Of a DNA stretch of 64,000 nt, positions 30,941 to 41,754 are shown in pieces. The first letter of the stretch is position 1. Each line of letters starts with the position of its first letter. Both the position numbers and the translations under genes were made by a program. This DNA is from Salvia splendens (Eukaryota; Streptophyta; Magnoliopsida; Lamiales; Lamiaceae): contig NC_056039.1 in NCBI RefSeq assembly GCF_004379255.2, forward strand, positions 4,594,501-4,658,500. The letters run 5' to 3'. The notes beneath the pieces were generated by a model. It had not been told where the DNA came from and searched no databases. It saw only the letters and a program-made list of their open reading frames with translations.

Positions 30941-31474
30941 TGTTGAAGTTTGTCAAAATTTTAACAAATCCCATATCCCACGTCGGTGGGGAGATGAAAC
31001 TTGGGGGTAAGTTGCCTATAAAAGGAACTCCCCCCTCATTTGTAATGTATCCCAAATTGTACTCTTCTCCATTTAAATATATAAGTGGGCTCTGCAGATG
31101 GTGCTCGGAGACGTAGGCAATTTGGCCGAACTCCGTTATCAAAGTTCTGGGTGTGTTCTTTCTTTATTATCTATTTTGTTCCGCATTTATTTCTGGGTTT
31201 ATTTTCTGTAGTAGTATTGTATTCAATATTATTTGCGGGTTTGGTAGTAGTGTTTTGTACGGTTCTTTTGGGTGTTTTTATATTGTGATAAATACACCGA
31301 CTGATAAATTCTGTTAGGAATCTGGTATTTAAGAGGGACAGTGTCCTCGCCAGTCTTTCCAAAGAATTTATTTGGAGAAGTAATTTTATCGAGTAGACCC
31401 CATTGGGTTAACTCTGAAATTACTGAATCGGTTCATTTCACTATTTGAGAGAAAATTACCCGGTTTTCTCAACA
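30941..31474 (+). repeat. 5' LTR of the copia element
   Basis: 534 bp, TGTTGAAG to CTCAACA. A good TATA box, TATAAAAGG, lies at 31017-31025, shortly after the palindromic CCCACGTCGGTGGG. The primer site begins a few bases after the LTR. Confidence 0.92.
31017..31025 (+). promoter_or_regulatory. TATA box of the copia LTR
   Basis: TATAAAAGG, conserved in the 3' LTR at about 35727. It is the likely core promoter of the element's RNA. Confidence 0.6.
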
Positions 31475-31547
31475 AGTGATATCAGAGCCAAGGTTCGTCC
31501 TTGGTTCTATTTGTTTGTAATATTGAATACTTTATTTTGAGTCTGTA

Positions 31548-34500
31548 ATGGCGGGTAATGATCAAGAAAACAAGGCTAGTTCTTCGTCATCGTGGTCGAG
31601 GTTTCCACTGTCAAATATGAAATTGACGGTGGAGATATTTGACGGTACTGGCCATTTTGGTATGTGGCAGGGGGAGGTTCTAGACTCTCTTTTCCAGCAA
31701 GGTCTTGACATTGCCATTGAAGAAAAGAAACCAGAAGATATAGATGATAAAGATTGGAGTACCATAAATCGGTTAGCTTGTGGAACAATTCGGTCGTGTC
31801 TATCCAGGGAGCAGAAGTATGCTGTCAAGAATGAGACTTCTGCACATAGATTGTGGAAGACACTGGAGGACAAATTTCTGAAGAAGAGTGGTCAGAATAA
31901 GCTCCTTATGAAGAAAAGGTTGTTCCGATTTGAATACCGATCAGGTACCACTATGAATGAACACATTACTTTGTTTAACCAATTAGTAGCAGACCTGCTA
32001 AATTTAGATGTGAAATTTGAGGATGAGGATCTGGCATTGATGTTGTTGTCGTCTCTACCTGATGAATTTGAACATCTGGAGACCACATTACTCCACGGTA
32101 AAGAGAATGTGTCTTTAGATACTGTATGTTCTGCTTTGTATAGTCATGAATTGCGAAAGGCAGATAAAATGAAAGGCAAAGCAGTTACAGATGAAGCATT
32201 AGTGGCAAGAGGTCGTCAACAAGGCCGATCAAAGGAGAGAAGAGGAAGGTCCAAATCGAAAAGGTGAGTTGCCAAAGATGAGTGTGCTTTCTGTTATGAG
32301 AAAGGACATTGGAAAAAAGACTGCCCAAAGTTGAAGAAGAAAGAAAAGGCTTCGCAAGATGCAAATGTTGCTGAATGCAAAAATGATGCGGAGTCAGATT
32401 GTTCTTTGACGGTTTCACCTTCAACATCGCATCCAGACGAGTGGATATTGGATTCAGGTTGCACCTATCATATGTGTCCCATCAGGGAGTGGTTCTTTGA
32501 TTTTGAAGAACTCAATGGCGGACTTGTTTACATGGGAAACGACAGTCCATGTAAGACAGCCGGGATAGGCTCAATCAAGCTACGGAATCAGGATGGATCC
32601 ACCAGAATTTTGAAGGATGTGCGGTACGTGCCCCAGTTGAAGAAGAATCTCATCTCATTAGGGGCCTTAGAATCTAAAGGCCTAGTTGTGATGATGCGAG
32701 ATGGAATTCTTAAAGCAACTTCAGGAGCATTGGTGATGTTGAAAGGCTTAAGGAAGAACAATTTGTATTACTATCAAGGTAGTACAGTTGTTGGGACAGT
32801 AACAACTGCAACTTCGAGTAACAAGAAGGATGCAGAGGCGACGAAGCTTTGGCATTTGCGATTGGGACATGCTGGTGAGAGATCATTGCAAATTCTCGCC
32901 AAGAAAGGATTATTGAAAGGTACGAAGTCTTGCAAATTAGAGTTTTGCGAGCATTGTGTTCTGGGAAAACAACGAAGAGTGAAATTTGGCACTGCAATCC
33001 ATAATACGAAGGGAATTCTGGATTACGTGCACTCAGATGTGTGGGGACCTGCCAAGACTCCGTCACTTGGAGGTAGACACTATTTTGTCACTTTTGTTGA
33101 TGATTTTTCCAGGAGAGTTTGGGTGTACACTATGAAGAGCAAAAATGAAGTCCTTGGGATTTTTCTGAAATGGAAAGCTCAAGTTGAAAATCAGATGGGA
33201 AGGAAGATCAAGGTTCTCCGATCAGACAACGGTGGAGAATACAAGAGTGATCATTTCCAAGATGTATGCCAGGAGTGTGGCATAGTTCGGCACTTCACAG
33301 TGAGAAATACACCACAACAGAATGGAGTGTCAGAGCGTATGAATCGAACACTAGTGGAGAAAGTTCGTTGTATGCTGTCTAATGCTGGGCTAGACAGAAA
33401 ATTTTGGGTTGAGGCCATCACATACGCTCAACACATTGTCAATCGTTTGCCATGTTCTGCCATTGATGGCAAGACTCCTTTAGAGGTATGGTCCGATAAA
33501 CCTGCAACTGATTATGATGCTTTGCATATTTTTGGTTCTATTGCATATTATCATGTGAATGAATCAAAGTTGGATCCACGTGCAAAGAAGGCTTTGTTTA
33601 TGGGTTTCAGTGCTGGTATTAAAGGATATCGGTTATGGTGTTTGGAGTCTAAGAAGACGATTGTAAGTAGGGATGTTACCTTTGATGAATCTTCCATGTT
33701 GAATAAGGTAAATCCAAATAGTAGTGATACTTCGCAGCATGTGGAGTATACACCGAAGCAGATGGAGTTCGAAGAAGCAGTTGTGATCCCAACTACGAAC
33801 ACCACAAATGACTCTCCTACGGAAGAAGAAGAGTCAGATGATGAAGAGGTTCCACCCCAAGAACCTTCGCAGCAATCAGAGCTAATTGCAGTTAGGCGAA
33901 CGAGGCGGGAAAATAAGAAACCTGCTCGATTTGCGGATATGGTAGCATATGCGCTTCCAGTTGTTGATGATGTTCCATGTATCTTTTCGAAAGCTATTGA
34001 AAGTTCAGAAAGCGATGGTTGGAAAGGTGCTTTGGAAGAAGAGATGCAATCTCTTCAGAAGAACAAGACGTGGAAGCTGATGCCATTGCCGAAAGGCAAG
34101 AAGGCAATTGGATGTAAATGGGTTTTTGCAAAGAAAGAGGGATTTCCTGACAAAGATGATGTTCGCTACAAAGCAAGATTGGTAGCTAAAGGCTACGCCC
34201 AGAAGGAGGGAATTGATTACAATGAGATATTTTCTCCTGTTGTTAAACATTCCCCAATTAGAATTTTGTTGGCTTTGGTAGCGCAGTTGAATTTGGAGCT
34301 AGCTCAACTTGATGTGAAGACCGCGTTTTTACACGGTGATCTGAAGGAGGAAATCTATATGACCCAACCGGAGGGATTCAAGGTTGCTGGTAAAGAAAAT
34401 TGGGTTTGCAAGTTGAACAAATCGTTGTACGGATTGAAGCAGTCTTCAAGACAGTGGTACAAACGGTTTGACAAGTTTATGAAGGATCAGATGTACACAA

Positions 34501-35558
34501 GAAGCAAATACGACCACTGTGTGTATTTGCGCAGACTTCAAGATGGTTCCTACATCTACCTACTCTTATACGTTGATGATATGTTGATAGCATCAAAGAG
34601 CCAAGTTGAAATTGACAGATTGAAGGCTCAGTTGAGTAAAGAGTTCGAGATGAAGGATTTGGGGGAAGCCAAGAAGATTCTCGGCATGGAGATAACAAGA
34701 GATAGAGAAGGAGGCAAGCTTTGGCTGACACAGAAGCAGTATTTGACCAAAGTACTACAGCGTTTTGGTATAAATGATGATTCCAAACCTGTAAGTACCC
34801 CACTTGCTCATCATTTGAAACTTAGTTCTCAGTTATCTCCAAAAACGGAAGACGAGCGAGAATATATGGCGAAAGTTCCCTATGCTAACGCAGTTGGAAG
34901 CTTGATGTATGCAATGGTGTGTACAAGACCAGACATTTCACAGGCCGTTGGTAATGTAAGCAGATACATGCATGATCCAGGAAAGGGTCATTGGCAAGCT
35001 GTGAAATGGATTCTGCGGTATATCAAAGATACTGTAGATATTGGTTTGTTGTTTGAGCAGGATAAATCACTTGGTCATTTTGCAGTTGGATATTGTGATT
35101 CCGACTATGCTGGTGATTTGGATAAGCGAAGATCTACTACAGGCTACTTGTTCACTTTAGCGAGTGCGCCAATTAGTTGGAAGTCTACCTTGCAGTCAAC
35201 GGTAGCTTTGTCTACGACAGAGGCAGAGTACATGGCCATTACTGAAGCTGTGAAGGAGGCGATTTGGCTTCATGGGTTGCTGAAAGAATTGGGTGTTGGT
35301 CAAAAACAACTTGAAGTATATTCTGACAGCCAGAGTGCTATTCATTTAGCAAAGAATCAGGTCTTTCATGCAAGGACGAAGCACATTGATGTTCGCTATC
35401 ATTTTGTGCGGGAAATTCTCGAAGAAGAGGAAATTGTCATCAGAAAGGTTCCGACTTTGGAGAATCCTGCAGATATGTTGACCAAGGTGGTAACGAGAGC
35501 CAAGTTTGAACATTGTTTGGACTTGGTTAATATTCTGCGATTTGGAGCTGGCGCTTGA
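31548..35558 (+). pseudogene. Copia gag-pol polyprotein with one in-frame TGA
   Basis: One frame of 1,337 codons is interrupted once, at codon 240 (TGA at 32265-32267). Before it lies the gag capsid region (MAGNDQENKAS start, LTVEIFDGTGHFGMWQGEVL). Right after it is the zinc knuckle [14 protein letters not shown]. Then come protease ([12 protein letters not shown]), integrase ([28 protein letters not shown]), reverse transcriptase ([27 protein letters not shown]) and RNase H ([29 protein letters not shown]). Domain order and motifs are those of Tnt1/Tork-type copia. The TGA could be a CGA codon decayed at a methylated CpG. It also overlaps a splice donor consensus, AAAAG|GTGAGT. Confidence 0.9.
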
Positions 35559-35648
35559 CTGCGCCAATATGTAAGCACCGCAAGTCGTTTGTTTGGATGG
35601 GGAAGATTTGTGTTCGGTGAGATTTGAAATTTTGCCAAGGTGGAGATT

Positions 35649-35939
35649 TGTTGAAGTTTGTCAAAATTTTAACAAATCCCATATCCCACATCGGTGGGGA
35701 GATGAAACTTGGGGGGGTAAGTTGCCTATAAAAGGAACTCCCCCGTCATTTGTAATGTATCCCAAATTGTACTCTTCTCCATTTAAATATATAAGTGGGC
35801 TCTGCAGAGGGTGCTCGGAGACGTAGGCAATTTGGCCGAACTCCGTTATCAAAGTTCCGGGTGTGTTCTTTCTTTATTATCTATTTTGTTCCGCATTTAT
35901 TTCTGGGTTTATTTTCTGTAGTAGTATTGTATTCAATAT
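35649..35939 (+). repeat. 3' LTR of the copia element, first part
   Basis: This matches the first 290 bp of the 5' LTR, with two extra G in a G-run near 35712. It ends in AATAT, the target duplicated by the nested element. Confidence 0.92.
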
Positions 35940-36443
35940 TGTTAAGAGTATTTTGAGCTGATACAAACACTCCAATGAATCAATGAGTTCAACGGAGGCA
36001 CTTAGAGGTTGGCAATAGAAGGATCAATTACAACGAGCAAGAAGCCGTTGCATGGAGCAGTTGGAGATCAGTTACACCAACTGATCTTACTCTATCTTAC
36101 ACTCCCTATAAATATTGCCGTAATCCAAAGAGCTCATTGAGAAGAAACGAGAGAAAGAAATCAGCTGAGGGATCATAACAACAATCTATGGCTAGAGTGA
36201 GAGATACACACTATCTTTGTGAGGAACTAGCTTGTATAGTCTTCGGTGTGATATGAGTTCATATGCGAAGAGGGAGTAGCTTGTTCTTGAGTGTGTGATC
36301 TTGTTGTATGATTGTAGTTCTTGATCGTGATTGAAGTAAATCGATTCGTTATTCTCCCGTGGACGTAGGCTTACGCCGAACCACGTATATCCTCGTGTTC
36401 TTGTTGTTCCATTTCGTTTTTGCTCCGATCTCGATTTCCAACA
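35940..36443 (+). repeat. 5' LTR of the nested element
   Basis: 504 bp with TATA box TATAAATA at 36107-36114 and the CCCGTGGACGTAG/CGAACCACGTATATC segment at about 36356-36394, which resembles the Tat LTRs. Confidence 0.92.
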
Positions 36444-36779
36444 AGTGGCGCCGTCTGTGGGAACGAGGAGAATCGTTGGAAGAAGTCGGAGATGAAGAAC
36501 GGAGGGAGATGCTGAAAGTAGCGTCTCGAATGCAGCGGTCTTGGAGAAGGAGATTGAGTTCTTGATCACGTCAGTTGAAGGGGACGACGGTGTGGTCAGT
36601 TTTGGTTCGTGCAGCTTTGAGCGATATTGTTGAGAAGTTTTCTGCATTGGCGATTCATTGTGGAGAGAGCTCGAAGGTTCATCGATCAAGAAAGAGGGAA
36701 GTTCTTGGTGATCGTTGGTGTAGCTCGCTCAATGATCGTTGCTCATACTGATGATCCATAATGGGATCGAGTATGGCGA

Positions 36780-37075
36780 TATGCAACTCATTTCCGAAGC
36801 CTATGATGATGTTGATGGATATTGAAGGCCATGAGAGCCTTGATGAGATGATGCTTCAGAGGCAGACGACGATGGTGAGATATCTTGGATGGTGCAAAGA
36901 TGGTGTTCGACGAAATGCCTGAAAGAGAAGTAAATTGACGAATGAAGGGTTTCTTGAGGTTCCAACGGTGCATCCAAGTGGAAACGGTTACAAAATGCGG
37001 TTGCAGCATAGGCCGTCGTCAAGAAATGCCGGAGAGGAATGTGATTGCTTGGATGATAATAATCGCAAGGCACGT
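36780..37075 (+). pseudogene. PPR-protein-like gene fragments inside the nested element
   Basis: Reading the + strand gives GAKMVFDEMPERE near 36885-36930, ending in a stop, and MPERNVIAWMI near 37025-37060. Both are typical of the end of a plant PPR motif (VFDEMPERxVxxW). The pieces are short, in different frames and broken by stops. They are most simply captured pieces of a host PPR gene. No protein is expected. Confidence 0.55.
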
Positions 37076-37749
37076 CAAAAAAGAAATCGGGAGGACGCTG
37101 GAGGCGAACGCGATATCCCAGGGAATGGTTATTTCGGGAGGTAGGCCGAAGGTTGGGCTGTTGAATTTGATGCTCAGAAGCTGTTTGATGAAAGGCCTTT
37201 CAGATTGGTCCGACGAAGTTTTTGTGCGCGATTTAAAATTGATCAAGGGAATCTGAGCAAGCATGTGAATCAGAGAAGTATACTTCAGAATCAATCTGCT
37301 GCATGATGCAAAGTCTGAAGACGAGTTACTCAAGGAGCAGCTCGGTCTGTTGGAGATCTCAATGAGAGATGCGAAGATGAGTAAGAGCAACGTCGATGAC
37401 GTCGTGCTCGTTAGTGGTCCAAGCAGCGATCCTAAGCGATGAAGGTGGCATAATCTTGGCAGAAATTCAGATATCACTCATGAGAGATGTGTTATATCTC
37501 TGGGGATCAGCAACTCCAATTCTGAATCGGGGAAGATTCAAATTAGGTGGAGGTTTTATCGTCCGGTGGAGGCGATCGTCCGGTGGAGGCGTTGTGGCTG
37601 ATCAAGGAAGTGATAAAGGAGGATCTGGGGATGATTCTCGGAGTCAGGATGCTGACAAGAATAGTCAAGATTGGCGCTACTCGGACATGAGATCGACAAA
37701 GAACAAGATGATCGAAAGAAGTGTTGTATCATCTCAAAAGGTGGAGGAT
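37076..37749 (+). other. Rest of the nested element's interior
   Basis: Non-coding or decayed. It includes the short duplication TCGTCCGGTGGAGGCG at about 37560-37590, and ends in the purine-rich AAAAGGTGGAGGAT before the 3' LTR. No retrotransposon protein is recognisable. Other captured host sequence is possible. Confidence 0.6.
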
Positions 37750-38253
37750 TGTTAAGAGTATTTTGAGCTGATACAAACACTCCAATGAATCAATGAGTTC
37801 AACGGAGGCACTTAGAGGTTGGCAATAGAAGGATCAATTACAACGAGCAAGAAGCCGTTGCATGGAGCAGTTGGAGATCAGTTACACCAACTGATCTTAC
37901 TCTATCTTACACTCCCTATAAATATTGCCGTAATCCAAAGAGCTCATTGAGAAGAAACGAGAGAAAGAAATCAGCTGAGGGATCATAACAACAATCTATG
38001 GCTAGAGTGAGAGATACACACTATCTTTGTGAGGAACTAGCTTGTATAGTCTTCGGTGTGATATGAGTTCATATGCGAAGAGGGAGTAGCTTGTTCTTGA
38101 GTGTGTGATCTTGTTGTATGATTGTAGTTCTTGATCGTGATTGAAGTAAATCGATTCGTTATTCTCCCGTGGACGTAGGCTTACGCCGAACCACGTATAT
38201 CCTCGTGTTCTTGTTGTTCCATTTCGTTTTTGCTCCGATCTCGATTTCCAACA
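37750..38253 (+). repeat. 3' LTR of the nested element
   Basis: 504 bp. By eye I see no difference from 35940-36443, which implies a very recent insertion. Confidence 0.92.
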
Positions 38254-38258
38254 AATAT

Positions 38259-38503
38259 TATTTGCGGGTTTGGTAGTAGTGTTTTGTACGGTTCTTTTGG
38301 GTGTTTTTATATTGTGATAAATACACCGACTGATAAATTCTGTTAGGAATCTGGTATTTAAGAGGGACAGTGTCCTCGCCAGTCTTTCCAAAGAATTTAT
38401 TTGGAGAAGTAATTTTATCGAGTAGACCCCATTGGGTTAACTTTGAAATTACTGAATCGGTTCATTTCACTATTTGAGAGAAAATTACCCGGTTTTCTCA
38501 ACA
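38259..38503 (+). repeat. 3' LTR of the copia element, second part
   Basis: This resumes the LTR after the nested insertion and matches 31230-31474 almost completely (for example C to T at about 38443), ending CTCAACA before the duplication CATTT. Confidence 0.92.
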
Positions 38504-38508
38504 CATTT

Positions 38509-39532
38509 CATCAACATTTACCATATGATGCTACTTAGTCAAATAAACACGACACATGAATTAATAAAGTTTTACTACATGGTATACTTTTGTTTTGTTT
38601 TGTTTTGTTTGTGTTCCTCGTGTTGACAACCATCTAGACTAATTTTTCGTTCTAACAGTCAGCGGATTAAGCAGTAAGAGATTAGCTAAATGATTTGATT
38701 CATTCACATTATTCATGAACGATGTACTTAACCATCACTCCAATAATGTTCATTAAAAAATTTAAATACAACACTTTAACGAAGCACTATACAACAAATT
38801 TATGAATGGTCTCCTAGATAAAAGTAAACCTAAATAATGAATTATTCTAATATACAAAATTAAAAAGAATGATTTAAACAGTGAACTGGTAGAGTAATTA
38901 TCAATTAGTTTTATGATGAAAATTTCACTGTATTTGGTTGACAAGTATACAACAAAAATTTATGAGCTTTGATAGGGTAGATAACTCATCTAGGAATAGA
39001 ATTTTAAGAACAAAAATGACTATGACTAATTGTAGTGTTGTCGGTTTTAATAGATATATAATTATGAGATGTAATCTAGAATTGAGTTGTGAGATTATTT
39101 TAGTTGGAGTAGAGAATGAATATGACTAATTATCACTCCTAATACATGAATACAATGAGTTAAATTCAGTCTCATGAACTACAAAACTAAGCACAATACA
39201 TATTTAATCTTAGATACAATTTTACAAATGAAATTAAGTACAAGTTTTTTCTTCTTGGAGTCCACTTTTCCATTGTCAAATAACTTGCGTTTTAGAGGAA
39301 AAAGCTGATTGAATCCTTTTTCACAAAAGCAGAATATTACTCCTATCTGGGAATGCAATCAAAAAACAAAATTGGAAAAAAAGCATGTGATACAAGTCAG
39401 AACCTGAATAACCACAGCTGTTATTTCTATGCCCCAATCATACATTATATCCCCCAGTACACTAAAACATCCATACAAAAACCTGCGATTAAACAAACAA
39501 ACAAAAAAACTAACCTGCCCACTGTAGAAAAA
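38509..39532. other. Intergenic and 3' flank of the SOSEKI gene
   Basis: AT-rich, with a short (TTTTG)n tract near 38590. The last 100-200 bp before 39533 are the likely 3' UTR of the minus-strand SOSEKI gene. No other gene is seen. Confidence 0.55.
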
Positions 39533-40682
39533 CTAAAACTCCCCGACCCGACCCGCATTGTACGAACTGCACCGTTTGAGACTCGGCAGCGGTTCCTCCT
39601 TCTTCGTCTCCACAATGCTCCCGCTGAAGTAGTCCTTCTCCTCCAGTTTCGGCCTCCCTCCGCCGCTGCGCGGTACTCTCATTCTGTACTGCGATATCAC
39701 CTGCCCTGCCCCACAGTCCTTGAACGACAGCGACCCGCAGGTGATCAATTGCATCAGAACAGACGATTTAGTCGTCGCCGCCCTCTGAATCTGCTGCCCT
39801 TTCGAATTCGACGTCGTTTCCGGCTGTGCCACTATCGACCGCCCGTCCGCCTTCAGCAGCGTCTCCAGCGTCTCGGGGCTCGAATCGGACGGCGGCGGCG
39901 GCGAGATCTCGATCTCGTCGCGTGTCTCTTTCTTCTTCTTCTCCTCCTCCGCTATTTCAGGCGGAGGCCGGCGCCGCCTCCGCCGCACGTCGTCTGTCTG
40001 AGTGGACGCGTCGGCGGCTGATCGGAATGAGGGCTCCGCCTTGTACACGCTGTACTCGTACTCGATCGAGCTGCAAGATTGGTTCCGGCGGCGCCTGTGG
40101 CCGGCATCCGGTTGATTCTCCGGCGGCGGAGGAAGAGGACTCTCGGGGAACGAATTTTCGAGAAGCTCAGAGCCTTTGAGGACGTATTCGTCGCCGCGAG
40201 CAGGGTAGATGAAATCGTTCTCCGATAGATCGTGCCACACAAATCCGTTTTTGTAGCTCCTGAATTCAAAATTCCAAAATCAAAACTACGAATTCCAAAA
40301 TTAGGGCACAAATTTAGAGTGTAATTTACCGTTTGCACGACCACGAGTAGATCGCTGCCATACCCTTCCCGCGAAGAACATTCAATCGGCCGATCACATC
40401 TGAATAAACATAATAAAGAAATCCATTTAAAATCCACAATAATGATGAAACTAAGAAGAAGGTAGTACCTCGGAGAAAGAGGGCGTGGGCGGAGGAGGAG
40501 AGGGGGACCTCGATGAAATGGGGGTGCTCGAGCTGGCCGTTTCTGGAGAGGTAATAAACGACGGGGACTGATCGGCGATCGGATTTGAGGGGTTCGGAGC
40601 AGACCTTGGTCCGGTCGGGGCTGATGTGATGGCGGCATGATTTGGGGAGTTGAAGCTCTGACATTCTACCTGAAACCGCCAT
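39533..40682 (-). CDS. SOSEKI (DUF966) polarity protein
   Basis: Three exons are inferred: 40682-40469, 40399-40330 and 40259-39533, with GT-AG introns of 69 and 70 bp, giving 336 residues. The N-terminal DIX-like SOSEKI domain is seen as VPVVYYLSRNGQLEHPHFIEV, then DVIGRLNVLRGKGMAAIYSW, CKRSYKNGFVW and HDLSENDFIYPARGDEYVLKG, with both splice joins inside the domain restoring the family motif. A Pro-, Arg- and Glu-rich middle follows. The C-terminal part has the conserved MQLITCGSLSFKDCG and LKRCSSYNAG. SOSEKI proteins polymerise through the DIX-like domain and sit at polar cell edges in plants. A second Met at codon 7 (40664) is an alternative start. Confidence 0.9.
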
Positions 40683-40785
40683 TTTATCGGGTCAGTGGGA
40701 GAGAGAAGGAGATGGAATATATAGGGCAGGACAGGGCAGAGGAGTGGAAGGAGTCAATTGAAGTCCATGTTGTGTATTCCAATTG

Positions 40786-40816
<31 letters not shown>

Positions 40817-40865
40817 GTGTGAATGGTGAGACAAGGGGAAGGAGAGGAGAGGAGAGGAGAGGAGG
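40786..40865. repeat. GA-rich microsatellite in the SOSEKI 5' region
   Basis: About fifteen GA repeats, then several GGAGA repeats to about 40865, lie 100-180 bp upstream of the SOSEKI start. On the coding strand this is a CT-rich tract, common in plant 5' leaders and promoters. Confidence 0.85.
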
Positions 40866-41026
40866 GGAAAATTCAAAAACGGATGCGGGAGACAAAAGCT
40901 AGCTAACAAACTTGTACTCGTCTCTCTATTATTTATCTTTTCTACTTTCAGTTTTGTATTTTAAATGCTTGATCCAACCTGCCCTCATATTTCATGTGGC
41001 ATGGTCAAATCTACAGGGTTAAGTTA

Positions 41027-41584
41027 GAGCATCCACATTGAGACTGGACTTCACCTAGTGCTCACATAATCTTCACACTGTCACATCATTCGTACTAAAA
41101 TTCTCATGCCACATCAGCTTGCCACATCAACTGGACATCAAATAGCCTTCACATAGCCTTCCCACTACCTATCCACATCACTAATAACAATTATATAATT
41201 TAATTTACAATCGTATCAACATACGAAATTTAATTTACGAGACAAATACGGGAAATTCGAATAATACTATTAAAATTTAAAAAATACATTAATTTTAAAA
41301 AAAAGGTACAAGTGGTGCGAATGAAAATGACGTTCAAAGCGCGTATATATAGTGTTTTCGAAAAAAAAAATTAAAATTAAAATCTGACGCCGGTCTGACG
41401 CAGATCCGGGGCCTACAATGGCGCCGTGAGGATCGGCGTTAGAACCGGCGTCATCACACGAATCGGCATGGCCACGCCGAAGTTGACGCCGATTTCGCCG
41501 ATGCCGGTCGCAATGGTTTGGCGTCAGAACCGGCGTCGGCGAAAAATCGGCGTCGCGGTTTTGACGCCGCTATTGCTGATGCTC
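41027..41584. mobile_element. PIF/Harbinger MITE
   Basis: 558 bp with ends GAGCATCCACATTG and AGCAATAGCGG-type repeat finishing GATGCTC, and target duplication TTA (41024-41026 and 41585-41587). The interior near 41390-41570 is GC-rich, with many GCCGGCGTC-like repeats. No transposase is present. It lies about 345 bp upstream of the SOSEKI start. Confidence 0.82.
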
Positions 41585-41754
41585 TTAAGAATACGTGTCA
41601 CAGCTTATTTAGTATTACCGGTTTTTTCATACTGTAAAAAATATAGAGAAATAAATTATTAAAGCTCGTGCATCGGAAAAATTCTGTATTTTGAATTTAA
41701 CTAGTTAAATACTCCGTACTCGGTACTCCCTCTATCTTTAAGTGAGATTAGTAA

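Larger units (their letters stand above)
35940..38253 (+). mobile_element. Non-autonomous LTR retrotransposon nested in the copia LTR
   Basis: 2,314 bp with two 504-bp LTRs (TGTTAAG to CCAACA) that look identical, and a perfect 5-bp duplication AATAT (35935-35939 and 38254-38258). Directly inside the 5' LTR is AGTGGCGCCGTCTGTGGGAA, the same primer segment as in the Tat elements of this window. The 1.3-kb interior has no gag or pol and contains gene fragments. It must be moved by proteins of another element, and the shared primer and LTR segments point to a gypsy/Tat helper. Confidence 0.92.
30941..38503 (+). mobile_element. Ty1/copia retrotransposon (Tork/Tnt1-like), with nested insertion
   Basis: LTR ends are TGTTG and CAACA, with 5-bp target duplication CATTT (30936-30940 and 38504-38508). 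The order is 5' LTR, primer site (ATATCAGAGCC), gag-pol in one frame, 3' LTR. The 3' LTR is split at 35940 by a second LTR element. Removing that leaves a copia element of about 5.2 kb. The frame is intact except for one stop codon, so the copy is fairly young. Confidence 0.94.

Noticed and set aside
32265..32267. Stop-codon readthrough in the copia polyprotein
   Set aside because: The context TGA GTT GCC does not match CAR-YYA or UGA-CUA type leaky stops. Point decay or splicing explains it better.
32710..33066. Open frames opposite the copia polyprotein
   Set aside because: They are shadows of the coding strand with no motifs of their own.
36192..36689. 165-codon minus-strand frame across the LTR of the nested element
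   Set aside because: It spans the LTR and primer site, is repeated at the other LTR with a different end, and shows no domain.
39353..40021. 222-codon + strand frame opposite the SOSEKI gene
   Set aside because: It is the shadow of a GC-rich, Arg/Pro-rich exon. The minus strand carries the conserved domain and splice sites.
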